Source: Zetaproteobacteria bacterium
GTDB taxonomy: Bacteria > Pseudomonadota > Zetaproteobacteria > Mariprofundales > Mariprofundaceae
DNA: 16,195 nucleotides
Assembly (NCBI GenBank): GCA_021545665.1
Contig: JAJRTX010000097.1
Location: 1-16,195, forward strand
Direction of reading: 5' to 3'
The notes under the pieces were generated by a model. It searched no databases, was not told the origin of the DNA, and saw only the letters and a list, made by a program, of their open reading frames with translations. Shown piece by piece: positions 1 to 7,341 of this stretch (the stretch's first letter is position 1; every line of letters begins with the position of its first letter). The translations under genes and the position numbers were made by a program.

Positions 1-89
1 CAACGCGATGCGTATTCATGCTCGCCAGTTAAAACCATGCGAACTGCTCGTTCGCGTACTTCCGGGGAATATCTTACTTGGGTATTCAT
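1..89 (-). CDS. IS3-family transposase OrfA, N-terminal fragment
   Basis: The frame opens at ATG (89-87) on the minus strand and stays open to the window edge, giving 29 residues that begin MNTQVRYSPEVRERAVRMVL. The RYSPEVRERAVRMV stretch is the start of the helix-turn-helix domain of IS3-family OrfA proteins, which bind the IS ends and are joined to the DDE catalytic OrfB by programmed frameshifting. A GAGG SD lies 8 nt upstream of the ATG. Only the first part is visible, so intactness cannot be judged. The family call rests on this short motif plus the terminal repeat upstream. Confidence 0.75.
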   Translation of the reverse strand, partial: MNTQVRYSPEVRERAVRMVLTGEHEYASR

Positions 90-139
90 GGGCTAATCCT
101 CTCAAGAGTTTTAGCCTCCGACAAACCCGGGGTGATTCA
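1..139 (-). mobile_element. End of an IS3-family insertion sequence (partial)
   Basis: Read on the minus strand, the presumed left terminal inverted repeat starts at 139 with TGAATCACCCCGGG and continues to about 113. It begins with TG and has the CCCCGGGTTT core I associate with one group of IS3 ends. It is followed by a short leader, an SD and the start of OrfA at 89. The element runs off the left edge of the window. Its outer boundary falls exactly where the neighbouring IS1595-type transposase reading frame stops resembling its family, which supports the boundary at 139/140. The other end and the target duplication are outside the window, so the boundary is inferred from one side only. 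Confidence 0.75.
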
Positions 140-608
140 TCTTGCCTTGTGCACCACGGCCTCTTTTGCCTTTTTGCTTTCCACCAACCAGAGCATCATC
201 AACCTCGACCAGCTTACTAAGCCGATACAGGCTATCGCGGTGTCCCATGGCTGTGCGGATCTTACGCAACATTGATCTTGCCGTAGGCCAGGATACGTTG
301 AGAAGTTTCGACAAACGCACTGCGGAAATATCTCCCTTATCAGAAACTATCCAGCAAATGGCCCAGAACCATTTGGTCAATGGCAGATTGGTTGAATGAA
401 ACAGCGTACCGGCTGTCACCGAAACCTGATGGTGGCAGCCAGCGCACTGCTGAGCACTGCGGCTGGGTAAAAAATGAGCATGGTCATGGCTACATTTGGG
501 ACAAATAAACCCACAACCCCAGCGCGCCTCAATAAGATGTTCCAGACAAGCTTTCTCCGTTCCAAAACGAGCTTGCCATGCAAAAAAATCCGTCTCTTCA
601 TGCCGCAT
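140..608 (-). pseudogene. IS1595-family transposase, interrupted by IS3 insertion
   Basis: The frame starting at ATG 608 (GGAGG 7 nt upstream) encodes 156 residues typical of the N-terminal half of IS1595-family transposases. It has a CPKC...CAGC zinc ribbon (Cys36, 39, 55, 58), then a helical region containing WPTARSMLRKIRTAM, then VEVDDALVGGK with the first catalytic Asp of the DDE/DDN triad, then KGKRGRGAQGK. An in-frame upstream start at 677 exists but has no SD. After residue 156 the similarity ends abruptly: the next nine codons and the stop (139-111) come from the IS3 terminal repeat. The second half of the gene, with the remaining catalytic residues, is absent here and presumably lies beyond the IS3 copy. 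No product should be active. Confidence 0.85.
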
Positions 609-641
609 CGTAAAACCTCCATCTGTCTGATATATCAATAG

Positions 642-670
642 AATATACCACTTATGCTGAAGATTGTTAA
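642..670 (-). promoter_or_regulatory. Candidate sigma-70 promoter of the IS1595 transposase
   Basis: On the minus strand TTAACA (670-665) and TATATT (647-642) are separated by exactly 17 nt. The transcript would start near 635, about 27 nt before the transposase ATG at 608. The match is by eye to consensus only. Confidence 0.45.
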
Positions 671-703
671 GAGGCAAGAAAGAAAATAAGTTTTTTCGTT
701 TTT

Positions 704-1270
704 TTACTGAAGTATCAACTCATTTTCATCTGTGTGTTCAAAAACTTTGCCATAAATATTAACCATGGTGGTTTGTGAATAGGACAGTTTGCCATTGCCA
801 GCTCTTATGGTCTGGCGAAAATCCGTGGTGCTGGCATTTTTCTGCATGAAGGGGGACTGAATGATTTGCCAGTTTTTGTCACCCAAGCCTGCTGCCACTT
901 CTATGATGACATCGCCATCTGCATTTTTTGCGCCGGTGTATTTTGCTCCGGCAAGTATGCATACGGCGCGGGGGATGGTCAGTGAATGCATAACTATTTC
1001 TTCCTTCGGATCCCACATCCAGTAGCCGGTTTCATCGTGGAACACTTCATTATTTGAATGGCGCTGGACAATTTGGCGGTAATGAACGACGGATAAGACT
1101 TGTGATTCAGCATTGGTAACATCACCAATTGCCGTGTAGGTAATGGTTTCAAAATACGGATTCTTTTCCGTACCATCGGGTTCGGGCGCCACATCAAGTC
1201 CCTTTCCTCCTTTCCAGACACCGATCAGTTCTTTTAAAGGCCCATAATCAACACCATTAATTTCACTCAT
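704..1270 (-). CDS. Nitrobindin-like heme-binding beta-barrel protein
   Basis: This is a 188-residue soluble protein with no signal peptide. The N-terminal IGVWKGGKG (residues 16-24) resembles the GxWxGxG signature of the FABP-like/nitrobindin (THAP4 C-terminal-like, DUF1794-type) beta-barrel fold. The central ETGYWMWDP and VMHSLTIPRAVCILAGA segments fit a bacterial branch annotated as heme-binding beta-barrel domain proteins. Nitrobindins bind ferric heme and nitric oxide; whether this branch binds heme is not shown by sequence. I chose the ATG at 1270 because AAGGAG ends 6 nt before it. The frame is open upstream to an ATG at 1351, which would add 27 residues without SD support. The gene is divergent from the cinA-type gene. 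A small GCCGG/CCGGC hairpin (1287-1299) and a CTCC/GGAG pairing (1277-1287) sit over the SD. Confidence 0.7.
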   Translation of the reverse strand: MSEINGVDYGPLKELIGVWKGGKGLDVAPEPDGTEKNPYFETITYTAIGDVTNAESQVLSVVHYRQIVQRHSNNEVFHDETGYWMWDPKEEIVMHSLTIPRAVCILAGAKYTGAKNADGDVIIEVAAGLGDKNWQIIQSPFMQKNASTTDFRQTIRAGNGKLSYSQTTMVNIYGKVFEHTDENELILQ

Positions 1271-1407
1271 ATTCATCTCCTTAGGAGCCGGGTTCCGGCC
1301 TTTATATCCTTGTTTCGGCTTAGCGTAACAAGCACCGATCAATATTAACATTATTTTCCAAAATCGTTCAGACTGGAGATTCTCCGGCTTGCTGATTATG
1401 ATCGCTG

Positions 1408-2133
1408 ATGATGAAACATCAGACTGCGGCCATACTGGTTATCGGCAATGAGGTTCTTTCGGGACGTACCTGTGAGGCCAATGCATATCTGGCCGCTCAG
1501 AAGCTGTTTGATTGTGGCTGCAAACTGGGGGAAATTGTTGTGGTGCCCGATGATGCTGATGCCATCATCTCATCACTCAACCGCCTGAGAAAGCAGTTCG
1601 ATGCAATTATCACATCCGGCGGGATCGGCCCTACTCACGATGATATCACCATGGAATCCATCGCTGCGGCATTTAACGTCGGTCTGATCGAACATCGTTA
1701 TATTGTTCAATTGATGACTGAACATTATGGTGAAGATGGCATGAATGATGGCCGCAGGCGCATGACAAGAGTGCCTGAAGGGGCGCGGCTGATTCGCTGC
1801 GAAAAAACCATCGCGCCGGGGGCTCATCTGGACAATGTCTATATTCTGGCCGGCGTACCCTATATTTTTGCCTCACAACTGGAATCTATCCTGGCTGACT
1901 TCGGCCATACCCCATTCACACGTCACGAAATTGATGTGGAACTGCCTGAAAGTACGTTTTCCAATCAATTGAGAGAAATCCAGGCTTTCTATGCCGATGT
2001 TGAAATCGGCTCCTATCCGGGAATCTGCGGCCCCAGCCCCAAGGGCAAAATATGCCTGAGCAGTCAGCATCCGGAACAACTGCAGCGGGCAGTTGCCGAG
2101 GTCACTGCTATGTTGAAGGCGATCAGCTCGTAA
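1408..2133 (+). CDS. CinA/MoaB-type molybdopterin-binding-domain protein
   Basis: The 241-residue protein consists of one MoCF-biosynthesis (MoaB/Mog-like) domain, as in the N-terminal half of CinA. GNEVLSG (residues 13-19), TSGGIGPTHDDIT (69-81) and the late AGVPYIF motif are all present. It lacks the C-terminal nicotinamide-nucleotide amidase (PncC) domain of full CinA, matching the short roughly 240-250 aa class usually named competence/damage-inducible protein A. The physiological substrate of this short class is unclear; CinA N-domains act on ADP-ribose or nucleotide pyrophosphates, while MoaB/Mog adenylate molybdopterin. There are two adjacent ATGs (1408 and 1411), no clear SD, and an in-frame TGA at 1399 that rules out an earlier start. 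It is a single gene, convergent with the K+ channel gene. Confidence 0.8.
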   Translation: MMKHQTAAILVIGNEVLSGRTCEANAYLAAQKLFDCGCKLGEIVVVPDDADAIISSLNRLRKQFDAIITSGGIGPTHDDITMESIAAAFNVGLIEHRYIVQLMTEHYGEDGMNDGRRRMTRVPEGARLIRCEKTIAPGAHLDNVYILAGVPYIFASQLESILADFGHTPFTRHEIDVELPESTFSNQLREIQAFYADVEIGSYPGICGPSPKGKICLSSQHPEQLQRAVAEVTAMLKAISS

Positions 2134-2146
2134 ATCACTCTTCCGG

Positions 2147-2809
2147 CTACTGTTTTGTTTTTGTGGAATTGTTCTCGGTAGTCTGTTTGGCTCTGTAGCC
2201 TTCAATAAATACTGTCAGGTTGGCGATCACCAGCGAATAGGTAACCATGCCAAATATCATAGTCATGACGGCAACTGCACGACCCGCAGCGGTAATCGGA
2301 GCAATATCGCCATAACCAACGGTGGTCAAAGTAACAAGCGCCCACCACAAACCATCCTGTAATTCCTTAAACTGAGGGTTTGTACCGTTCTCAAGCAGAA
2401 AAGCGCCTGTTCCGAAAATAAAAACAACACCAAACATTAGTGCCAAAGCTGCAGGCAGGCTATCACCGGAAAGCAGCAGAAGGCGCAGAAGGCGTTCTCT
2501 GTTGGCACGGATAAATGCACCAATTCTTATTGCCGGGACAAGCCCTGCAACCTTGAATGCCATCAGAATGCGCAACAGGGGTGAAGTCAGTAAAACCACC
2601 AGCACCAGATCAAACCAGTTTGATTTCATCCATGCCATCCGGTCTGCATCCATCCAGCAACGACTGAAAAACATCGTCACAAATGACAGTAGCACCGTTG
2701 TGGTCAACCATTCAGGCAGGCTTTCTGCAAAAGAAATAATTACAGCAGCCATGGTTGCCAGAAAGAGACCGGCATCAAGCAGACGTAGCAAAATATCCCT
2801 TTGTATCAT
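2147..2809 (-). CDS. Voltage-gated-like potassium channel (Kch type)
   Basis: This is a 220-residue inner-membrane protein with a K+ selectivity filter TTVGYGD (residues 162-168) preceded by the pore helix DGLWWALVTL. Hydrophobic segments at about 11-28, 36-50, 66-84, 118-139 and 174-203, with a basic stretch between 80 and 107 (R80, K86, R95, R101, R104), fit a six-segment channel with an S4-like helix. There is no RCK/TrkA-N regulatory domain after the last helix; the tail is short and polar. I start at ATG 2809, with GGAG 9 nt upstream. A TTG at 2833 would add eight residues but lies inside the hairpin stem. It is the last gene of the minus-strand cluster, 72 nt after yqhA, with a strong hairpin between them. 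Gating cues cannot be read from sequence. Confidence 0.85.
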   Translation of the reverse strand: MIQRDILLRLLDAGLFLATMAAVIISFAESLPEWLTTTVLLSFVTMFFSRCWMDADRMAWMKSNWFDLVLVVLLTSPLLRILMAFKVAGLVPAIRIGAFIRANRERLLRLLLLSGDSLPAALALMFGVVFIFGTGAFLLENGTNPQFKELQDGLWWALVTLTTVGYGDIAPITAAGRAVAVMTMIFGMVTYSLVIANLTVFIEGYRAKQTTENNSTKTKQ

Positions 2810-2817
2810 ATCCTGGT

Positions 2818-2880
2818 GCTCCAGCCGCAACAAAGCTTGTGTTTAGCATGTCTGGCCGGGAGCTTTGTTGCGGATGGAGC
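2818..2880 (-). promoter_or_regulatory. Long hairpin between yqhA and the K+ channel gene
   Basis: The arms 2818-2837 and 2861-2880 are reverse complements at 19 of 20 positions (the exception is 2824 against 2874), with a 23-nt loop. In the minus-strand transcript the 5' arm begins one nucleotide after the yqhA stop codon (2884-2882). The 3' arm ends with the GGAG that serves as the SD of the channel gene. There is no U-run after the stem, so it is not a standard intrinsic terminator. It is best read as a structure that hides the downstream SD; a dispersed repeat is the alternative. Confidence 0.6.
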
Positions 2881-2881
2881 A

Positions 2882-3397
2882 CTAATGTTTCTCCTCACCC
2901 GCTTTGTGCCCATAATATGACGCCAAAGCTACAAGGAAAATGCCGCCGCCCATGTACAGAATCTCCAATGGAGTATCGAAAGTGACATTTAATACATTCT
3001 TGAAAAAGGACACGATAAGAATCATCAAAATCACCTTGCCCAGGCGGTCTTTCAGATCATCCAGACTCTCGATCTGCAACAATTTCCCCGCCGCCGGATT
3101 GTCTTTGGCAAATTCGATTTTATCAATATGCAGTTCATAAACACCCAATGCAAAAATAAGTAACACAATTGCCAGCAGGAAATCATCGACAGCAGTAATC
3201 ACATGACTGACCACAACGGTATGGAAATTTGGAATACCATGTCCCAGAATATAAACTTCGATAAACTCCCATAGTAATTTGCCCATATCCATGGCTGACA
3301 GGATAAACAGCAAGGCCATACCCACAATACATGACCAGACAGCCAATAATGTCAGATAACGGGAATTCCATAGTATTTTTTCCAGAGTTTTTTTCAT
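2882..3397 (-). CDS. yqhA: YqhA/UPF0114 family inner-membrane protein
   Basis: The 171-residue integral membrane protein has hydrophobic segments at about 15-37, 63-87, 121-140 and 146-163. The family-typical segment SLDDLKDRLGKVILMILIVS (111-130) and the AVDDFLLAIVLLIFALGVYEL region (69-89) place it in UPF0114. The molecular function of this family is unknown to me. The start at 3397 is supported by GAGGAG 6 nt upstream. It lies between yciO (73 nt upstream) and the K+ channel gene (72 nt downstream), all on the minus strand, so cotranscription is likely. Two adjacent small membrane proteins, one an ion channel, suggest a role in ion or membrane homeostasis, but that is inference from position only. 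Confidence 0.88.
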   Translation of the reverse strand: MKKTLEKILWNSRYLTLLAVWSCIVGMALLFILSAMDMGKLLWEFIEVYILGHGIPNFHTVVVSHVITAVDDFLLAIVLLIFALGVYELHIDKIEFAKDNPAAGKLLQIESLDDLKDRLGKVILMILIVSFFKNVLNVTFDTPLEILYMGGGIFLVALASYYGHKAGEEKH

Positions 3398-3470
3398 GCA
3401 TTTCTCCTCATTAGTTTCCGCATAGATCAGGGTCTGATAAAAGAGCTCTAGCCATCATTGCCGGGGTATA

Positions 3471-4088
3471 TCAGACTGGCCAGTCGCCAGCTCCGGCACG
3501 CAGAAGAACTGCTTCTTCTCCACATAAATCAACCACTGTGGTGGGAATCATGCCACCCCATCCTGTATCCATAATAACACATGGTAAATGTTTCAGACGT
3601 GGCACAAACTCCTCAGGCTCAAAGGCCGGATCATTTTCACCGGGCAATTGCAATGTGGTAGCCAGTAACACCTCGTCACATTCTTCAAGCAACATCTGAC
3701 ATACCGGATGATCCGGTATTCGAATCCCAACATCCCGACGTTTACCGAAAATTCGCCGTGGCAATGATGAACTGGCAGGTAAAATAAAAGTATATGGCCC
3801 CGGCAAACAATGTTTTATGATCCGATACGCATGATTGTCCATGTGTACGCATGTTGCATCCTGTGATAAACCGGCGCAGATCAGAGACCATAGATGTGAA
3901 TCTCCCAGTCCGCGAAGATGCCGAATAGCCGCTATTGCATCTGTCGCCTGAGGACGGCATAACAGCATATAAGTCGTATCTGTCGGTACAACAAGAAACA
4001 AGCCCTGCTTTAACCGCTGTGCCGCAAGGCGAATCTGGCGAATCTGGGGCCGTTCCGGATGCAGACGCAAATGCTCAAAAACATGCAT
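3471..4088 (-). CDS. yciO: YciO/YrdC/Sua5-family (TsaC-like) protein, YciO branch
   Basis: The 205-residue protein is a single YrdC-like domain. VVPTDTTY (33-40) takes the place of the PTDTxYG motif, and LPGPYTFILPA (95-105), RRDVGIRIPDHPV (117-129) and LLATTLQLPG (141-150) follow. From memory, spacing and length resemble E. coli YciO over the whole protein. TsaC/Sua5 proteins make threonylcarbamoyl-AMP for the t6A37 tRNA modification. YciO paralogues share the fold and probably nucleotide/RNA binding, but their exact role is less certain, so I do not call it TsaC. The start at 4088 has only a weak AGG 10 nt upstream, and that AGG lies within the 3' arm of a hairpin that also contains the asmA stop codon. 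Confidence 0.85.
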   Translation of the reverse strand: MHVFEHLRLHPERPQIRQIRLAAQRLKQGLFLVVPTDTTYMLLCRPQATDAIAAIRHLRGLGDSHLWSLICAGLSQDATCVHMDNHAYRIIKHCLPGPYTFILPASSSLPRRIFGKRRDVGIRIPDHPVCQMLLEECDEVLLATTLQLPGENDPAFEPEEFVPRLKHLPCVIMDTGWGGMIPTTVVDLCGEEAVLLRAGAGDWPV

Positions 4089-4093
4089 TATTT

Positions 4094-4126
4094 TATAACC
4101 TGAAACTGGTTCCAGTCTGGGTTATA
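4094..4126 (-). promoter_or_regulatory. Hairpin spanning the asmA stop codon and the yciO translation start region
   Basis: TATAACC/GGTTATA (4094-4100 with 4120-4126) form a 7-bp outer stem, and ACTGG/CCAGT (4105-4109 with 4112-4116) form an inner stem. In the transcript the 5' arm contains the asmA TAA (4124-4122). The 3' arm contains the only SD-like AGG of yciO, 10 nt before its ATG. No U-tract follows, so it is not a typical terminator. Confidence 0.45.
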
Positions 4127-6416
4127 GGCCTGGTATCAACCCCCCGAGACCCTTGCGAAGTTTATCAATCGGCTTTGATGGCTGAGATTGGGCAGGTTGT
4201 GTCGATCCGGCGGGAGCTCCCTGACCCGCAGTCTTCTTTCCACCCAAGATTTTACCAAGCATCCCTCCAACTTTTCCTTTGTTCAGTAATGCCGGCGCAT
4301 TTTCTATCAAAGACTTGGCATCAAGCTCCGGTCTCACTTTCGGATTCTCAAACGGCCCGGAGATATGAAGGGGAATAGAAAGTCCCTTACGCAAAGGCAC
4401 AGTATCGCCCTGCCCCGTCAATGTTCCCACTACACGGGGTTTCACATGATAGTCCAGCAGCTTCTGCACCAGATCTACGGTACCATGGCCGGTTACACGC
4501 AATAACGGAGAGGCCATGAATAAATCTTTATTTTCAGCCACACCATTTTTTACAGTGAATTTGCCGGACAACTGGGCAAAATCAGTTTCCTGTGATCCTG
4601 TGGCTGCGCCGGGATTTGTAAACCTGCGAAGTGCGCCGGCAATATCAAAGCCGCGAATCTTACCATTGCGCAGCATGAAATTCCCTTTGCCATTCAGGCT
4701 GCCCACTGCTGCCTCTGTCAAACCGTTCGCTCTTAAATTGGTATTCATTTCCAGAGTACCTTCCAGCATATCCATATCTGCCAACGTTTTCAGTAGCGGG
4801 CCAACCTGGACGCCAGTTATGCGTACAGACTCCTTCCACTTGGCAGGGTAGGAATTCACATTAATACTGGCCTTTTCAACCACTTTGCCACCGGAAAGGC
4901 CGAAACTGAGTGGATTCATATCAATCCTGCCGCCGGAACCGTTAATGCTTGTCTGAAAGTTCTTCATCTCAAGCCCCCGCATAAATATCGTGTTCACCTG
5001 CATTTTTGCCGTAATCATCCATGGTTTAAGAAAGCGCAGATCCGGCTCAGCCGCTGTTTCCACTGCATGGGCCTCACGCACAAAAGATATTGCTTTCGCA
5101 GCAGTCTTCTGCTCTTTTCCCTGTGGCAACCAGGGATCAAGATGGAGCGTTTTAGCTGTCATGCGCAAGCGAATATCCGGCTTCTTAAAAATCATGGCTC
5201 CGGAAACCTGCAACAACTCGCCATCCAGCATCAGTTGCAGATCACGAATATCCGCATGCTTGCTACCACCGGCAATCAAAGCATTAAATTTAAGCTGTTT
5301 CCAGGGCGCAGGATGCCCTGCATACATCTTGTTCAAATCCGGCAAAAACCCAGCCAGCCAGGTGCGATCCAAAGGCTGCCCTTCCAGATGCAGCTGATAT
5401 GAAGGTTTTGTCGATAGTGCTTTGACACTACCGTTTATAGCAACAATCTCTTTCCCGTCCACAGCCAGGCTGGCACGCCGCAATTCCAGCTGGTCTTCGC
5501 TGGGCAGCTCAATTTTCCAGTTCAGACCCAGCTTATGGGCACCATTAATGGCAACCGTTCCCTCACCCATGCGCACACCATCGGGATGCAATTCAAGGTT
5601 TGCTGTGATTCCGGCAGTGGCTTTGGAAATATCACCCATCATTTCTGGCCATCCGGGAATAAATTCCTTAAACGGCTGCAACTGAAGCTGCTCAACCTTG
5701 AGTTGCCCCTGAACCGGAAGTTTGGCGGGGTCGAGCTTATCCAGATCTCCTAAAGGCCCAACTTTGGCATCAACATTAAATGCATTACCGCCGAGTTTGC
5801 CGTTTATATGAACTGAGATCGGACGTTCCAGTTGAACATCCTTAAGTAGCAGGTCGAGATCAGACAGTACAACCGGCTTGCTGCCTGCATCTACCCAGGT
5901 AAATTCGCCACCGTTGAGACTGATCGATTCAGCATTCAGCGCAGCAAGCAAAGGAGCTGCGCCATTATCCATCGGCTGTTTATCAGTTGCAGCAGCTTCT
6001 GCAACAGGTTTCCCAGAAGTTACCAGATCGCTCCAGTTGGTTTCACCATCAGCATGGCGCTCCAGATAAACCTTGGGTGAAACCACTTCAAATTGTTTAA
6101 TTTCAACCTCTTTATTAAACAGCGGCAGTAGCGCCAGCTTGATATGCAGACGCTGAACAGCCAGGAAATCATGGCCGGAAAAGTCAGCGCGATTGGCCAG
6201 CTTCACATTATCAAGCTGTACGCCGACCCAGGGAAACAAAGAAGCGCTGATACCGCCAATACTTAGTTTTCGACCTGTAGCATCTTCAACACCTTGCTCG
6301 ATTTCAGTTTTATAGTCATTCACATCAATAAAGAAAGGTGCAGCCAAAAGAACGCCAACCAAAAGTAATAGTACAATGAAGCTGTAGCGTATTGTTTTCC
6401 CAATCGCTTTAGACAT
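4122..6416 (-). CDS. AsmA family protein
   Basis: This is a 764-residue envelope protein. The N-terminal membrane anchor (about 10-28) is followed by FFIDVNDYKTEIEQGVEDATGRKLSIGG, the classic start of the AsmA domain. A long beta-rich repetitive periplasmic region follows, and the conserved C-terminal AsmA part (about 560-700) includes LNGKGNFMLRNGKIRGFDI and the VPLRKGLSIPLHISGPFENP segment. The last 60 residues are a low-complexity Ala/Gly/Pro/Ser/Gln stretch ending in KGLGGLIPGL. AsmA-type proteins are large bridge-like proteins that affect outer-membrane lipid homeostasis, possibly by moving lipids between membranes; the precise role of this copy is not known. AAAGGAG 5 nt before the ATG supports the start. 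It lies 38 nt after the HAD phosphatase gene and 33 nt before yciO. Confidence 0.9.
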   Translation of the reverse strand: MSKAIGKTIRYSFIVLLLLVGVLLAAPFFIDVNDYKTEIEQGVEDATGRKLSIGGISASLFPWVGVQLDNVKLANRADFSGHDFLAVQRLHIKLALLPLFNKEVEIKQFEVVSPKVYLERHADGETNWSDLVTSGKPVAEAAATDKQPMDNGAAPLLAALNAESISLNGGEFTWVDAGSKPVVLSDLDLLLKDVQLERPISVHINGKLGGNAFNVDAKVGPLGDLDKLDPAKLPVQGQLKVEQLQLQPFKEFIPGWPEMMGDISKATAGITANLELHPDGVRMGEGTVAINGAHKLGLNWKIELPSEDQLELRRASLAVDGKEIVAINGSVKALSTKPSYQLHLEGQPLDRTWLAGFLPDLNKMYAGHPAPWKQLKFNALIAGGSKHADIRDLQLMLDGELLQVSGAMIFKKPDIRLRMTAKTLHLDPWLPQGKEQKTAAKAISFVREAHAVETAAEPDLRFLKPWMITAKMQVNTIFMRGLEMKNFQTSINGSGGRIDMNPLSFGLSGGKVVEKASINVNSYPAKWKESVRITGVQVGPLLKTLADMDMLEGTLEMNTNLRANGLTEAAVGSLNGKGNFMLRNGKIRGFDIAGALRRFTNPGAATGSQETDFAQLSGKFTVKNGVAENKDLFMASPLLRVTGHGTVDLVQKLLDYHVKPRVVGTLTGQGDTVPLRKGLSIPLHISGPFENPKVRPELDAKSLIENAPALLNKGKVGGMLGKILGGKKTAGQGAPAGSTQPAQSQPSKPIDKLRKGLGGLIPGL

Positions 6417-6454
6417 AAAAACTCCTTTTTATCACTTATTCAGGTCTTCCCCAA

Positions 6455-7174
6455 TTACAGGATGGCAGCCATCGTGGGTGATAACTGATGATCTTGCAAG
6501 GGTGGAAAATACGCCAACAAACCGGAAAAGTCATTTACCACAGCAATAGCTCCTGCATGTTCCAGTTCGTCGCTACCGGACACGCCAAATGACACACCCA
6601 AAGCGGCAACACCTGCTGACTGAGCCATCCGGATATCAAGCAGTGCGTCCCCGACCACACAAGTCTGTGAGGCATCCACACCCATTTCAGCCATACACTC
6701 CAATACCATGGCCGGATGCGGTTTGGAATTACAACAATCCGCCGTTCGCAGCACATAAAAATAATCGCGCAAATCAAATGCCTCAAGCACCCGCAGCAGT
6801 CCGGTCATCGATTTACCTGTCACCACCCCCAGCCAGTAGCCGCGTTGCCGCAAAACCTGCAATGTTTCATGTACCCCCGGATAAAGTTTCAGCTCATGTT
6901 CAGCGGCACGATAAATTTCTCGATAGATATATTTTATTTTCTTGGACATATTCGTATTGCCCGCCAGTTGATTAATTGCCTTGTCCAATGATAAACCAAT
7001 CACATCAAACACTGCCCTGACAGACGGCTCAGCCAGACCACACAGACAAAAGGCTTTCTGCATGGCCTGCGCAATCGCAATATGAGAATCCATCAGCGTA
7101 CCATCACAATCAAACAGGATCAGTGAGGGAACCTGATGGCTATGGGTTCTGTCCGAAGTTTCAGCTTGGATCAT
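6455..7174 (-). CDS. gph: HAD-family (phosphoglycolate phosphatase-like) hydrolase
   Basis: The 239-residue protein is a subfamily IA HAD phosphatase. Motif I LFDCDGTLMDS has the nucleophile and acid/base Asp pair near residues 21 and 23, motif II is VVTGKS, the motif III Lys is in NSKPHP, and motif IV is VVGDALLDIRMAQ with Mg2+-binding Asp residues. The helical cap after motif I fits Gph, which removes 2-phosphoglycolate, but substrate assignment within this subfamily is unreliable and pyrimidine or other phosphatases are possible. No SD precedes the ATG at 7174. A promoter ending at 7185 would give an almost leaderless transcript. It is the first gene of the five-gene minus-strand cluster leading to the K+ channel. 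Confidence 0.8.
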   Translation of the reverse strand: MIQAETSDRTHSHQVPSLILFDCDGTLMDSHIAIAQAMQKAFCLCGLAEPSVRAVFDVIGLSLDKAINQLAGNTNMSKKIKYIYREIYRAAEHELKLYPGVHETLQVLRQRGYWLGVVTGKSMTGLLRVLEAFDLRDYFYVLRTADCCNSKPHPAMVLECMAEMGVDASQTCVVGDALLDIRMAQSAGVAALGVSFGVSGSDELEHAGAIAVVNDFSGLLAYFPPLQDHQLSPTMAAIL

Positions 7175-7184
7175 AGAGGCAGAG

Positions 7185-7211
7185 ATTGTAAAAAAAGCAT
7201 GAAGGGGTCAA
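7185..7211 (-). promoter_or_regulatory. Candidate promoter of the HAD-asmA-yciO-yqhA-channel cluster
   Basis: On the minus strand TTGACC (7211-7206) and TACAAT (7190-7185), each 5/6 matches to sigma-70 consensus, are 15 nt apart, slightly short of the ideal 17. A start about 7 nt downstream falls near 7178, only about 4 nt before the ATG at 7174, which agrees with the missing SD. Confidence 0.4.
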
Positions 7212-7341
7212 TCATCCGAGATCAGGGTTGTTTGCCATAGGGCTGGTTTTAGCATCGTTTTAACAGCAGACTCTACTGTAAGTGAAAGCAGGGACTGCCG
7301 TACCAAGCCATAACAAAATATGATTGCAGGATACGCTATAT

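Noticed and set aside
8..399. Plus-strand frames of 65-85 codons at the left edge
   Set aside because: They overlap the IS3 and IS1595 transposase reading frames on the minus strand, lack SD sites and show no protein-like motifs.
3432..3475. 8-bp inverted repeat between yciO and yqhA as a terminator
   Set aside because: The loop is 28 nt, the stem is AT-rich and there is no U-tract after it on the minus strand; kept only as weak support for the stop-codon hairpin observation.
4990..5397. Plus-strand open frames of 110-135 codons within 4516-6069
   Set aside because: They lie antisense to the clearly coding asmA gene, have no family-like motifs, and are Ser/Cys/Arg-rich as expected of antisense shadows.
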